Source: Jackrogersella multiformis (lineage: Eukaryota; Ascomycota; Sordariomycetes; Xylariales; Hypoxylaceae). From it: 64,000 bases of DNA. This document shows, in pieces, positions 10,230 to 20,780 of the stretch. The notes beneath the pieces are model-generated. The model was given only the letters and a program-made list of their open reading frames with translations, was not told where the DNA came from and ran no database searches. The stretch is taken from positions 1,178,001-1,242,000 of the forward strand of contig CADCXD010000007.1 of NCBI GenBank assembly GCA_902806575.1, in the 5' to 3' direction. Every line of letters starts with the position of its first letter. Within the stretch, counting starts at the first letter, position 1. The position numbers and the translations under genes were made by a program.

Positions 10230-13200
10230 CTAATTCTTCCCGCTATCCGACACAGCCGAACTCTGTGGTTGTGTTGTTACCAAAGAGTCGACACCGAGCT
10301 CTGACTCACTCAACACGGAGTCGGGTGTGTTGTCTCCACTAGTGGTTGATTCAGTCTCTTCCTGGTTGGACGACTCCTCGTCCGCCCTTGCTGCCCCTGG
10401 ACCATCTTGGACGTTGGGGATGAGCTCGGGTGATATGCGGGCGGCGGTATCCTCGATCATGTCTTCCACCGAGGCACCGCCCAAGAGCTTAAGCACGGGC
10501 AAGTCGAGATCCAACTCGCGCGTGAACCACAGTCTCATGTCGACAGCCATGAGCGAGTCGATACCCAGCTCGATGAGCGACATGCTGGGCGAAATGCTGT
10601 TGTCCTCAGGACGCATGCCCAAAAGTTTGTATAGAGTGCCAATAAGACCAGCTGTGTAATCATGTCAGCCGCTGAACGATCAATAATGCTGCAGAGAGGG
10701 GGAAACTTACCAAGTAGTACTGTCTTGACACCTTCCATCGTGGTCTGGTCCTTGAGCTGTGACCTGACAGAGGCAGCGCCACCTTCTTCGCCGCCGGCAG
10801 TGCGGGCCTTAACCTTCTTGAAGAACGAGAATCGGGGAACTTCCAACCATGGGGGAGGGTTCTCGGCATCCGGGTCACCGGGCCTGACGGCGGATGAGAT
10901 ATCCCAGCAGGTGTCGGCCGCCGCGTCGGGCTTGCCGGCCAGGACTGCCTCGGCGAAGAACTGCAGGTAGTCCCACTCGGAGATGTTGGAGTAACCCATC
11001 TTCTCGAGACGGTCCATGAGGTTGGCCTCACGAGTGGTGATGTAGCCGATACCGTAGATACCAGCAAGGTTCATGACGGAACCGGCAAGGCCGCGGCGGC
11101 GACGATTCTCCATGGTGCCGGCCATGAAGCCGTTAGCAGACGCGTAACTGGACTGACCAATGTTACCAGTCAGCCAGGCGAGCGACGAGAAGACGATGAA
11201 GAAGTCGAGAGTAGGCTGCTGGAAGAGCGCGTCTAAGTGTCGGGTACCTTCCACCTTGGGCCTGATAGTGGCGTTGAAGTCTTCGTAGGGTTGCGAGGCA
11301 ATCAGCTGATCGTTAAGCACCATGGCACCGTTGCAGACACCGACAATAGCAGGCATAGTCTGGTTGATGATAGCGTACGTCTGCAACACGGACTCAGCAC
11401 TGGTGATATCCATGGACAGAGCAACGATGTTGGCACCAGCAGCCTTCATGGTCTTGAGCCACTCCTCGTCGAGCTTAGGGTTTCGCGAAGTCATGCAGAT
11501 GTGACGAGCACCGCGTTGGACCATCCATCGAGCGAGAGATAGACCGAGCTCACCAGTGAGACCAGCAAGCCAGTATGTCCTGTCCGAGCGGAACTGGGTA
11601 ATGTTCTCAGGAGGCGAAAGCTTGACGGAAGCCGCCTGCTGCGAGGTCCAGTTAGCGACAGCGAAGGTAGAGTCCTCGGCGTTTCGCTGGTATCCGGGCA
11701 CAAGGTCGAGGGCAAGTTCCTGGACGCGCTCAGTCGTGTCCAGCTTGGCAGCGTGTGTCTCAAAGAAGACCCGCGCCTGCTGGAGCAGTTCCGAGGCGGC
11801 CTCGGCGCTTGACTGGGGCTCGACAATAGCCTTATCGCTGAAACCACTTGCAAGGTTCAGGCGACGGACACGGGCCGATAGCTGCGCTTCGATGCGCGCG
11901 CCACTGCGGGAAGAGTCCTCGGCATCAGAGAAGTACACGAAGCTGGAAAGGCTGCGAGGAATGGCGCTCTGGATGGTTCGCCTTTGGGCAGAGGGGTGGA
12001 TGTACTGGAAGCTCTCATCTTGGTCCTTGGAGGATGTGGTGAAGTGGACGTTAATGTTGCGGTGCGAGGACAGTTCCTTGAGAACAGTGGCAGCGATGCT
12101 GGTGGGCTCGTGAGCAAGGAGCGAGGTACCCTTGGGGGTGCTTGACAAAAGGAAGTCTCCCAGAACGACGTTAGCAGCAGCCACAAGCAAGCTAGTGTCC
12201 TGATCATCAGGGACATCGACCTGGACGGTCCAGCACTCGGGAACAGACACGACAGATTGCTGGGTCTCAGAGAGCGCTAGAACCTTCTTGTTTCCAGTAG
12301 CTAAGCGACCGACAATCAAGTAAAGCGAACCAACCGAGGGGATCGTCAAGGCAGCCAGGGAAGATCGGTGCACCTTAACCTCCACATAACCTTCCTTCGA
12401 GGTGACGGCCCAGGCGGGGGTTCTGATCTCGCGTAACTCGGAAACACCAGCTTGAGTGTCAACAGCCACGACAGTCTTCTCGAGGGGCACTTCGTTGCGG
12501 ATTGTGCGGCGGGAGGAGTTGTATCGGTTATCCAGACGAGTGCAAGGAATGCATCGGGGGGTAGTGGCCTTTCCGTCGATGACCCGGATTTCTCGCTCCA
12601 TGACCCAAGACGGGACGTACGGCGTAGCGAAAGACTTCCAGGTGCTGGCAACATGCATGCGGAGCAGAGTCTCGGCCACGTATTTGGCGTCGACCTTGGA
12701 CCTGTCGGCGAAGTCGATGAACTGCATGCGCAGATCGGGCTTCTCGTGAACCATGCATCGCCCGACACCGACCATCATGTTGCTGAAGGCGTTGTAGATA
12801 CCAGCACCGTGCGTCAGCCATAGAACGTTGAGCGCCTTCTCAGTCAGAAGCTGGATAGCGGTCCACTTGGCCGCAGTAAAGGGGTGGAAGACAGACTCGT
12901 CGAGCTCAGTAAAGCAGAGTACGAGCTGTTTGGATCCGAAGTCGCTCTCTTGTAGCTTGTCGAAGCGGTCAACAATTTGAATCTCAGCAGCATATGGCTC
13001 GAGAGCTGCGAGGGTATCGGCCTGAACCTTGGCGGAGAATTCGCTCTCCCCAGAGACAACGAGCAGCTTGGGCAGACGGATGAGGTCGCTTTCCGCCTCT
13101 AGAGGCTGGCGGATGAGCTTCATCTGAGTGTCGACGGCTTGGGTCAACATGACGCTCAAAGGCACTCCGTACCAGTTAGTCTCGGGAGTAGCGGTGTCAA

Positions 13201-16200
13201 TGCCCGAGAAGCCAGTCTTGCGCATCAGCTCGTCCCAGCCCTGTTGGGCCAGTAGAGGGTGGTGCTCTCTTCCATCTGCCTCACCAACCCACCACTCGGC
13301 TAGGGTACCGAACAGGTAGGACGGCGCTACAGCGGCGGTGTCGGTGAACTCAAGGAGGAGCAACTGCCCACCGGGCTTAAGCAGCTTACGAACGTTAGTC
13401 AAAGTATTCTCAAGCTCCGCGGTGGCGTGCAGTCCTTTAGAAGCGATAACAAGATCGTATCCGCCCTCGATGATATTTTGGGCCGGAGCTTCCTGCTCCA
13501 CATCGAAGATCTGGTAGATGAACTTTTCAGACTGCTCCTTGAAGACTTCTGAGGCATAGTCGAATGAGTCAGATGTGAGGTCGGTGTAAGTGTAAGAGCC
13601 GAAGCTGTCGCCAACAGTGTTCATGATGGCCTCAGTGACGAAACCATTTCCGGCACCGATCTCAAGAATCTCCATGTTCCTCAACTTATGCGCAAGTTGT
13701 CCTACAAGTCCGGCGACGTAGCCGTTGAACTCAGTGGCACCGAAGCTGTGCTTGTAGACGTGATCAAGCAACTTGGGCTCGAGAGGTGCGACCTCGCCAC
13801 GCACGAATGGAACGAGGTTATTGCCTAGAGTCTTGAGATAGCGGAAACCGTTGTTAGTCTTGGCGAACTTAGCAATGAGTACCTCAAGCTCTGCGGTATC
13901 GTTGAGCCACTGCTTCTTGATAGTTGGGTGGGTTCCCTCGGTGACCTGCGCGATAACTGAATCGATCCATGCGAGGTACTTCTTGGGATGCCAAGCAAGC
14001 TCTTCACGCTCCTCGACTGCGATAGAGTCATTCAGCTTCTTCATGTAGTAGAAGCAAGCACGCTCGAAGAACTCAGCGTCCTCCGTCCAGTTGGCACCAG
14101 CCTTCCAGAACTCGGTGAAGTCCCGGGCAGCGTTAGGCTTCTCAAAGCCCCAAACGGTCTCAGTCATCTTCTGAGTGTCAGCCTTAGCCGTCACCTGCGT
14201 AACAGGGGTGACGTGGAGACCCTCAATCAGTATCAGAGCATTGCCGTCCGCATCGAAGACATCAATATCACCAGCGACCTCGTGGGAAGCAGGGTCGATC
14301 GTGACACTAGCGTCGAAGGGCAGGTCAATTCGCAGGCAAGACGTCTTCTCGCTCAGGTACGGGTTGACGCGGATCGAGCGGATCACAGTGGGCACCATCA
14401 GCGTCCAAAGCTGACCATCACCAGGGGCACCGATAGCACCGAACATTCCCTGGAAGGCGACATCGAGAGGCGCGGGGTGAACAGCCAAATCGGTCTTGTA
14501 GCCCTCAGCGGGTTCAATGTGAATGGTACCAGATGCGATCTCGGTGGCGCGTCGCAGCGAAGTGATACCTTCGAACATCTCGCTATAGTTATATCCAAGC
14601 TTGGCGAGCGAGTTGTAGAAGATCGAGCGGTCGATGTCTGTCATCTTCTTCTTGTCCTGGCTAGCGTCGCGCGAGGGCAGCGTGTCGTCAGAGCCGTATC
14701 CGAGACGCAGGGTGACCTTCGCGGTGGAGGTCGTGATGGGGGTCGCGTCCCTTGTCGGGCAGGTCTCGCAGACGAAGTCACACGTAACGAGACGGGCAGT
14801 GTCGTCGCGGTGGAAGTTAGACAGACTGACAAGGGACTCGACGCCGATGGTCTCATCCATGAACCCAACAGCACGTTGGATGGTGAGATCGTTCAGCTCG
14901 ATCTGAGACACCTCTTCATCGTACTCGTTGGCAAGAATCCTAGACGCCTCGATGGCCATGCTAGCGAAGCCAGCACCGGGGAAGATAGTCTGGCCCTGGA
15001 TCTGGTGACCGCGGAGCCAAGGTAGCTCACCCGGCTTGATAAAGTTGCGCCAACGGAAGACATTCTCGCCAGCTTCAAGGCGCACACCGAGCAGCTCGTG
15101 TTGGCTTGAAGGCCGGAATCGCATAGCCTTAGAGAGACGCGATTCGGCCCAGAATGTCTGACCGTGGTCCCAAACGTAGCCAGGGACAGTCTTCAGCAGC
15201 TCAGGCTTGTCACTCTCGGTGACTGCGAATAGAGCATCCATCTTGCTGATGTTCACAGCAGAGGCACCAATGTTGGCCCATATGGCACCGACACCCTCAG
15301 AGAAGGCCTCAATGTCGTTCGATCCTCGGGAGAGGACACCGGAGTAAGGGACTTCAGTTCCGGTCACCTCCTCCAAGACTTGGCTAGCAGGGCCCTTGAG
15401 AGCAGCGTGAGCACCAACTTCGAGAGCCAAGGCGGGCGTGCCGGTAATCTCTAGAGCCTTCTGCAGGGCCTGCGAGAAGAGCACAGGCTGCAGCAGGTTA
15501 TCGCGCCAGTAGGAATCCTTTAGAACATCGCTCATCTCGGTGGAGACTTCCTCTCCACCAAGAACGGACGAGAACCAGCGGCACGTCCCGTTTCCAGGTA
15601 GTGCCTTTGTCCCGATGCGGGCCATGGCATCCATGTACGGCTCTGCACACGGCTCCATGTGGTGAGAGTGGTAGGCAGTGTCAACCTTGAGGGCACGTAC
15701 GAATTTCTTCTCATCCTCAAAGATGAACTTGGCGCGCTCAATGGCCATCTTGTCACCAGACAGCGTCACACTGGCGGGCGAGTTGCTGGCAGCAACGGTG
15801 AATCGACCGTGGCGAGCCATAGTGGGCAGCTCGCACAGCTCAGCGGCATCTTCCATCGAAGTACCGACCGCCAACATGGAACCGGGGCCTAGATCGGAAC
15901 CGCCAGCGAGCTTTCCGTAAAGACCACGGTAGTAGGCAATACGAACGGCGTCGGTGGCATCGAGGAAACCGGCAGCGTATGCGGCAGCAATCTCACCACT
16001 GGAGTGACCAACCACGACATCGAATGAGACGCCGACGCGAGCGAGCATGTCAACGAGGACAATTTGCACTGCAGTGCAGAGGGGCTGGGAGAAGGTTCCC
16101 TCCATGACTCGCGAGACATCAGCAGCCTTGGAAAGCTCCTCCTTTAGGGACCATTCGGGGCGGTCACCCTTGGGAAGGCTGCTGAGTGAGTCTTCCAGCT

Positions 16201-17752
16201 CCTGCAGGCGCCTAGCGGCAAAAGGAGAACACTCCATGAGCTCGTAGCCCATGCGAGGCCACTGGGCACCCTGACCGGTGAATACACCCAAGATCGACTT
16301 CGTCTTGTGCGCGGGACGAACACCAACGGCCTTGTTGTCGCTCTTCTTAGCCTCGAGCTTAGCTGTGAGCTTGGATCGCAGGGTGTCGACGGTGAGGGCA
16401 GAGCAATAAGTCCGTAGCGAGAAAGCAGATCTGCGGGACAGAGTCCACGCGAGGTCACGGAGGTTGACGTCGCTCTCGTCGGCGTTCTCTAGGTATTCCA
16501 GGTAGGTCTCAATTTGAGTGGACAGCGTCTTCTCCGAGTTGGCCGAGAAGACGAAGGGGATGGCGGCTGTGGTATGTCGCGCAAGTGCCTTCTTCTGAAG
16601 GTATTGTTTTGCGAGCGAGGGCTCATAACTCTCGATAATTGCGTGGGCGTTGGCTCCACCGAAACCGAAGCTGTTTACACTAGCACGTCGGGGAACACCA
16701 GGAGGTAGCTTGGGCCACGGCTTGGCGTCTGTCAAAATCTGAAGCTTGCCGTAGTAGGGCTTGATATCGGGGTTGAGTTCCTCAAACAGCATATTAGGAG
16801 GGATGATGCTGTTCTGGATACTGAGAGAGGCCTTGAGCAGACCAGCGACACCTGCCGTGCCTTCAGTGTGACCGATGATAGTCTTGATTGACCCCTGGAA
16901 ACGAGAATTAGACACTTTTAGGATAGGAATAACTCGAATCATTAGGAGTAGTACTTACGACGTATAGAACATCATCGGGGTCATCTGATTGCTGGTCCTT
17001 CTCGCCGAAGAAGGCTTTGTAGATCGCACCAGCTTCTTGTGGGTCACCGGCCTTGGTACCGGTTCCGTGGGCCTCGAAGTACTGGCAACGATCGGTCACG
17101 GGTGAGAGACCAGCACGGGCGTATGTTTGTCGGATGAGCTCGGCTTGCGAGACGCTGCTAGGCATTGTGATACCAGTTGTTCGGCCATCCTGGTTGGTGC
17201 CGGTCTCACGAACGATACACTCGATGGTATCGCCATCGCGGATGGCGTCACTGAGCCGCTTGAGCATGACGGCTGCTACACCCTCGCCACGGGCGTAGCC
17301 ATCGGCGCCTGAGTCCCACATGCGACTCCGGCCAGTGGGCGAAAGCATTTGGACGTTGCTTTCGGCAACGAAGTTGGTGGGTCCGAAAATGAGATTTGTC
17401 CCCGCCGCAATGGCCAAGTTGGACTCGCCCTTTCGGAGAGATTGGACAGCCTGGTGAGTGGCGATAAGACTGGACGAGCAGGCCGTGTCGATTGTCATCG
17501 ACGGACCCGTCCAATTGAAGAAGTAGGAAACACGGTTCGATAGGATACTCGAAGCCGTTCCCGTGGCCGCATACTTGGGTAGAGACTCAAGATCGTGGTA
17601 GGTGATGTGCGCATAGTCGTTGCACATGACACCCACGTACACGGCAGTGGCTGAGCCAGATAGCTCCTCGATTTGGTGGCCTGATGACTCCAAGGCTTCG
17701 TAGACGACTTCCATGAGAAGACGCTGCTGAGGATCTATGCCGTCGGCCTCAG
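10230..17752 (-). pseudogene. highly reducing polyketide synthase, main part (residues 91-2554), split by a retrotransposon
   Basis: This part spans 17752-16959, 16894-10711 and 10651-10230 with introns of 64 and 59 nt. With the first 90 residues at 24675-24944 the intact enzyme had 2554 residues. Iterative type I PKS making a reduced polyketide from malonyl units. Visible sites in intact numbering: KS Cys180 (DTACSSS), His317 (EAHGTGT), His362 (IGHTEG); AT Ser651 in GHSSGE; DH His983 in HQIQGQTIFP; C-methyltransferase SAM loop LEIGAGNG near 1430; KR nucleotide loop LAGLTGELG near 2130 and YASAN near 2270; ACP Ser2447 in LGIDSL. There is no enoyl reductase domain, no thioesterase and no NRPS part; a Ser/Glu-rich tail of about 70 residues follows the ACP. 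Apart from the insertion I see no stop or frameshift. A trans-ER lies at 30.3 kb and a releasing hydrolase at 1.4 kb. As it stands the gene cannot make full-length enzyme. Confidence 0.93.
17748..17752. repeat. target-site duplication, left copy (CTCAG)
   Basis: CTCAG lies directly before the left LTR and is repeated at 24675-24679 directly after the right LTR, as expected for Ty3/gypsy integration. Removing the element plus one copy leaves the PKS frame uninterrupted. Confidence 0.95.
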
Positions 17753-18066
17753 TGTCATACGGATAGGATCCACGAAGCAGAGTATGATCAATATATGCAT
17801 GCATGTTGGTAAATACGAGATGTGTTGGAACTTATGAAACAAAGCTATTGGATGAGGTTAATCAGAAGACTTGATCAATATATGTAAGACTGAACCAACA
17901 GGATTAAGAGGGCGCCAACGGCGCTTAAAGGAGATATTCAGATTGAATACATATAGGTCATTACGCCTCGCTTCGCAAGAAGAAATGAAAGGCAAGGACC
18001 TTAAGACTATAGAGAATTATAATTCGAAATTGAACTACAGTTCCAAGCCCATTTGCCCTTGTCACA
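17753..18066 (+). repeat. 5' LTR, 314 bp
   Basis: Starts TGTCATAC and ends TTGTCACA (TG...CA). Identical to the copy at 24361-24674. If the 11-nt self-primer marks the transcript 5' end, U3 is 17753-18009 and R begins at about 18010. A small GCGCC/GGCGC hairpin lies near 17912-17924. In antisense the LTR carries an ATG at 17804 in frame with the downstream PKS fragment. Confidence 0.95.
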
Positions 18067-18078
18067 GATAATTCTCTA
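18067..18078 (+). other. primer-binding site, apparently self-priming
   Basis: The bases just inside the 5' LTR do not begin with TGG as a tRNA primer site would. ATAATTCTCTA (18068-18078) is the exact reverse complement of TAGAGAATTAT at 18010-18020 within the LTR. In Tf1 the first 11 transcript bases fold back on such a site and are cleaved to prime reverse transcription. The same length and geometry here suggest the same mechanism and put the transcription start at about 18010. Confidence 0.7.
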
Positions 18079-18165
18079 ACCCTTGAGAAGACCCTATTCC
18101 AAGAAAGCACGTGCCTCTCGGAAGAAAGTTAATCCCTTTACCAAATTACCTTATTTCAGCCACCC

Positions 18166-20730
18166 ATGAGTGACCAACCTGCCTGGAGAAGTTTCCTATC
18201 AAAGCATACTACACCAGCATCACCTATTGATCCTACCACTACGTACGCTGCTGTGGCTGCAAAGGAAACTTCATACCCTACTGTCTCACAAGCACCTGAG
18301 CCAAGCACTCACACCCCAACCTCACTGCCTATTGATCCACAGGACCTCGAACTACCCTCGTCAGACGACGAACAATCCTCCGAGTCCCTAACAATACCTG
18401 TCCCACGAGACCTCGAAGCTGAAGGCAGGCACAGAGAAAATCGCCAAATACAAGAACTCACTAAGACCAGACGACGCTCCAATACGCGATTCCCCATCAA
18501 GACACCCGAAATGGAGAACACACCGCCTCGAGACCCTTCCTTTATTCCCGGATCACCTCAACCCAGCAACGACAATGTTGTGATCCTCTATAACCCCCAA
18601 GACTATGAAATAGTCATGCGAGATGCTCCTGACATCAACAATACCGGAGTTAGTTTCAACAACCCCCCTGCATGGTTTATCGAGCTCCATCAAAAAATGC
18701 ACGATAGCTACCATGCCATCCAAACACTTGCCACCACCGTTACGGGTAACCAGATCACCAATGAGGACCAAATCCGAAACCAATATAATATGGTCCGAAC
18801 AGTCTACAACACGGTGGTCCAACTCAACCAGACCGGTATGGTGTTGACAAACGAACAGGTAGCCCACTTCAAACAACAAGTCCAACAGGCTAGCTCAGAC
18901 TTCTCGCAACAAGTCTGGGGTGCGATTGCCCAGTACACACAAGACAATCAAGCCCGACAAGAAGCTATTGACAAGCTTAAGGAAATGGCCAGCTACCATC
19001 AACAAGCCCTTCAGACCCTTCATCAAGACATCAAGAAGCAAAAGGATCTTCAGCAGAAGGTAGTAGACTGGGCTCACACCAAAGAATCCCAGATCAACGA
19101 CCTTCTTGCAAGGAAATATGTGGACCCTGCGCATATCGACGCAGAAACCCGCCGCCAGTTTGATGACCTGAAGGCCTATACTCAAGCCGCTCTTGACGAA
19201 TTTAATACTCAACTAGCTTCCAACAAACCAGTTGATATTAACTCCGTCCTAGAGAGCATCGGAAGGCGTGCCGCATCAAAGACGCCAACCAAACCGAGTC
19301 CCTCTGATCGAAGAGACTCAATACACTCTAGAGTACCATCCACTAAGTACTCTAGCTCGGAAGCCCGAATAAGGAACCTCCTCTCCTCACAATCCCTCTT
19401 ACGAGCCCAGGCCAAGAGAACAGCGGAAGGGGCCCGAGTACAGTTCGACTCCGCTAGAGTCAGCCCCTTCATGTCTGGAGGTAATGGGGGAGGAATTCCC
19501 CCCAGAAGGGCCGCCGGAGCACCTGATGATGACCCAGGCGACTCTGATTCCGATGACCAATCCTGGAACCCTAGATCACCTAGGGACCCTCCTAGAGGAC
19601 CACCCCGGGGCAATCCCACGCCCCCATACGACGACGAAAATCCTCCACCTCAGAGCAATGATGACCGACTGCTCAGGGCCCTGGAACGACTAACTCGTCC
19701 CTCTCACGCTACGACTACCGTTAATCCAGTACAACTTAACAAACCCGCCGTCTACGATGGTAAGGATCTCGCAAAGTTCCGAACCTGGTGGATGAAGGTT
19801 GAGGCATACTTGGAAACGTATGCGGAGAGTTTTCCCAAAGATTTTCACCGCATCAACTGGGTTGGATCGCTACTGTCCGAAAAAGCACAGCTATGGCACC
19901 AACAACGCAAAAGCCAAGTTACGCGGTTGAAAGTCTCTGACACCTGGGCAGCATACGTTGCTGCCCTTCAAGAGCGTTTTACAGACCCTTCAGAAAGGCA
20001 CCGCAACTCGAAGAAGATGAATGAGCTCAAATATCAAGGGGACGTTGCTCAATATCTCACCGAGTTGCTGGACCTTAATGAAGTGGTCCAGTGGTCTGGA
20101 ACGACGTTTCAGAACCATATCGCCAAAACCCTCCCTGACGAAATCACCAAACTAGTTTATTCTAGACAAGGGGGACTTCCGGATACAGATGAAGAATTCC
20201 TCGCCGCTATCCAAGAAGCAGGTCAAATATATGAAAACATGTTGACCAACCCCGGTATTTCGGGAAAAGGAGGGCCCGCTTCGACCCAGGAGCCCTCGAA
20301 GTCGGGCCAAGCCAACCGCGGAAGGGAGAACCGCTCCAATCCGGGCCAAGATCGATCCTCAAGAAACAACGACAAACCCAAGAACGAAGGCAAGCCAAGA
20401 TTAGACCAAAAGGACAAGGTTTGGTCTAGCAACAAGGATGCCTTGAAAGGGATTGACCAAGCAGACATAGACCAACGAAAGAAGGATAAGAAATCCTGTT
20501 GGCGTTGTGGACGCGACAATCACCAAACCCTTTCTTGTTTCGCAAAAAAGGACGTCAATGGCAAGGACTTGCCACCAAACCCGGATAAAGTCTCCTCCGC
20601 AAAACGACCCCGAGATGATGATACCCAGCCTGCACCTCCACCACAAAAAAGGGTACGGATAGATGCAGCCCTGCGGGAATCATCCCATCCTCGAATCATG
20701 GAAATCGAAGATTCCGACTCGGATTTTTAA
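18166..20730 (+). CDS. gag: retrotransposon Gag with CCHC zinc knuckle
   Basis: 854 residues from the ATG at 18166, 99 nt after the LTR. The first half is a long Gln/Ser/Pro-rich region, partly helical with a heptad-like stretch (about 230-340), that is not needed in smaller gags. A conserved retrotransposon gag domain follows (about 528-690; FRTWWMKVEAYL, AQLWHQQRKS, TDPSERHRNSKKM), then a basic linker and one zinc knuckle CWRCGRDNHQTLSC (778-791; CX2CX4HX4C). The protein would form the virus-like particle and package element RNA in the cytoplasm. It ends with TAA right after a run of five T; the pol frame is open across this point in the -1 frame. The length is well above the usual 300-500 residues. 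Confidence 0.93.
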   Translation: MSDQPAWRSFLSKHTTPASPIDPTTTYAAVAAKETSYPTVSQAPEPSTHTPTSLPIDPQDLELPSSDDEQSSESLTIPVPRDLEAEGRHRENRQIQELTKTRRRSNTRFPIKTPEMENTPPRDPSFIPGSPQPSNDNVVILYNPQDYEIVMRDAPDINNTGVSFNNPPAWFIELHQKMHDSYHAIQTLATTVTGNQITNEDQIRNQYNMVRTVYNTVVQLNQTGMVLTNEQVAHFKQQVQQASSDFSQQVWGAIAQYTQDNQARQEAIDKLKEMASYHQQALQTLHQDIKKQKDLQQKVVDWAHTKESQINDLLARKYVDPAHIDAETRRQFDDLKAYTQAALDEFNTQLASNKPVDINSVLESIGRRAASKTPTKPSPSDRRDSIHSRVPSTKYSSSEARIRNLLSSQSLLRAQAKRTAEGARVQFDSARVSPFMSGGNGGGIPPRRAAGAPDDDPGDSDSDDQSWNPRSPRDPPRGPPRGNPTPPYDDENPPPQSNDDRLLRALERLTRPSHATTTVNPVQLNKPAVYDGKDLAKFRTWWMKVEAYLETYAESFPKDFHRINWVGSLLSEKAQLWHQQRKSQVTRLKVSDTWAAYVAALQERFTDPSERHRNSKKMNELKYQGDVAQYLTELLDLNEVVQWSGTTFQNHIAKTLPDEITKLVYSRQGGLPDTDEEFLAAIQEAGQIYENMLTNPGISGKGGPASTQEPSKSGQANRGRENRSNPGQDRSSRNNDKPKNEGKPRLDQKDKVWSSNKDALKGIDQADIDQRKKDKKSCWRCGRDNHQTLSCFAKKDVNGKDLPPNPDKVSSAKRPRDDDTQPAPPPQKRVRIDAALRESSHPRIMEIEDSDSDF

Positions 20731-20780
20731 AAGGCCCCGACGTCGCACCTCGTCGGATCCCACGGCCAAACCAAGGTGAA

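Noticed and set aside
12420..12440. TOXE-type promoter motif (ATCTCGCGTA)
   Set aside because: It lies inside PKS coding sequence; I did not find the motif in the promoter regions I scanned.
20642..20653. A6 run in the gag/pol overlap as the frameshift site
   Set aside because: In the gag frame the run does not form an X XXY YYZ heptamer; the T run at the stop codon is at least as likely. Neither is proven.
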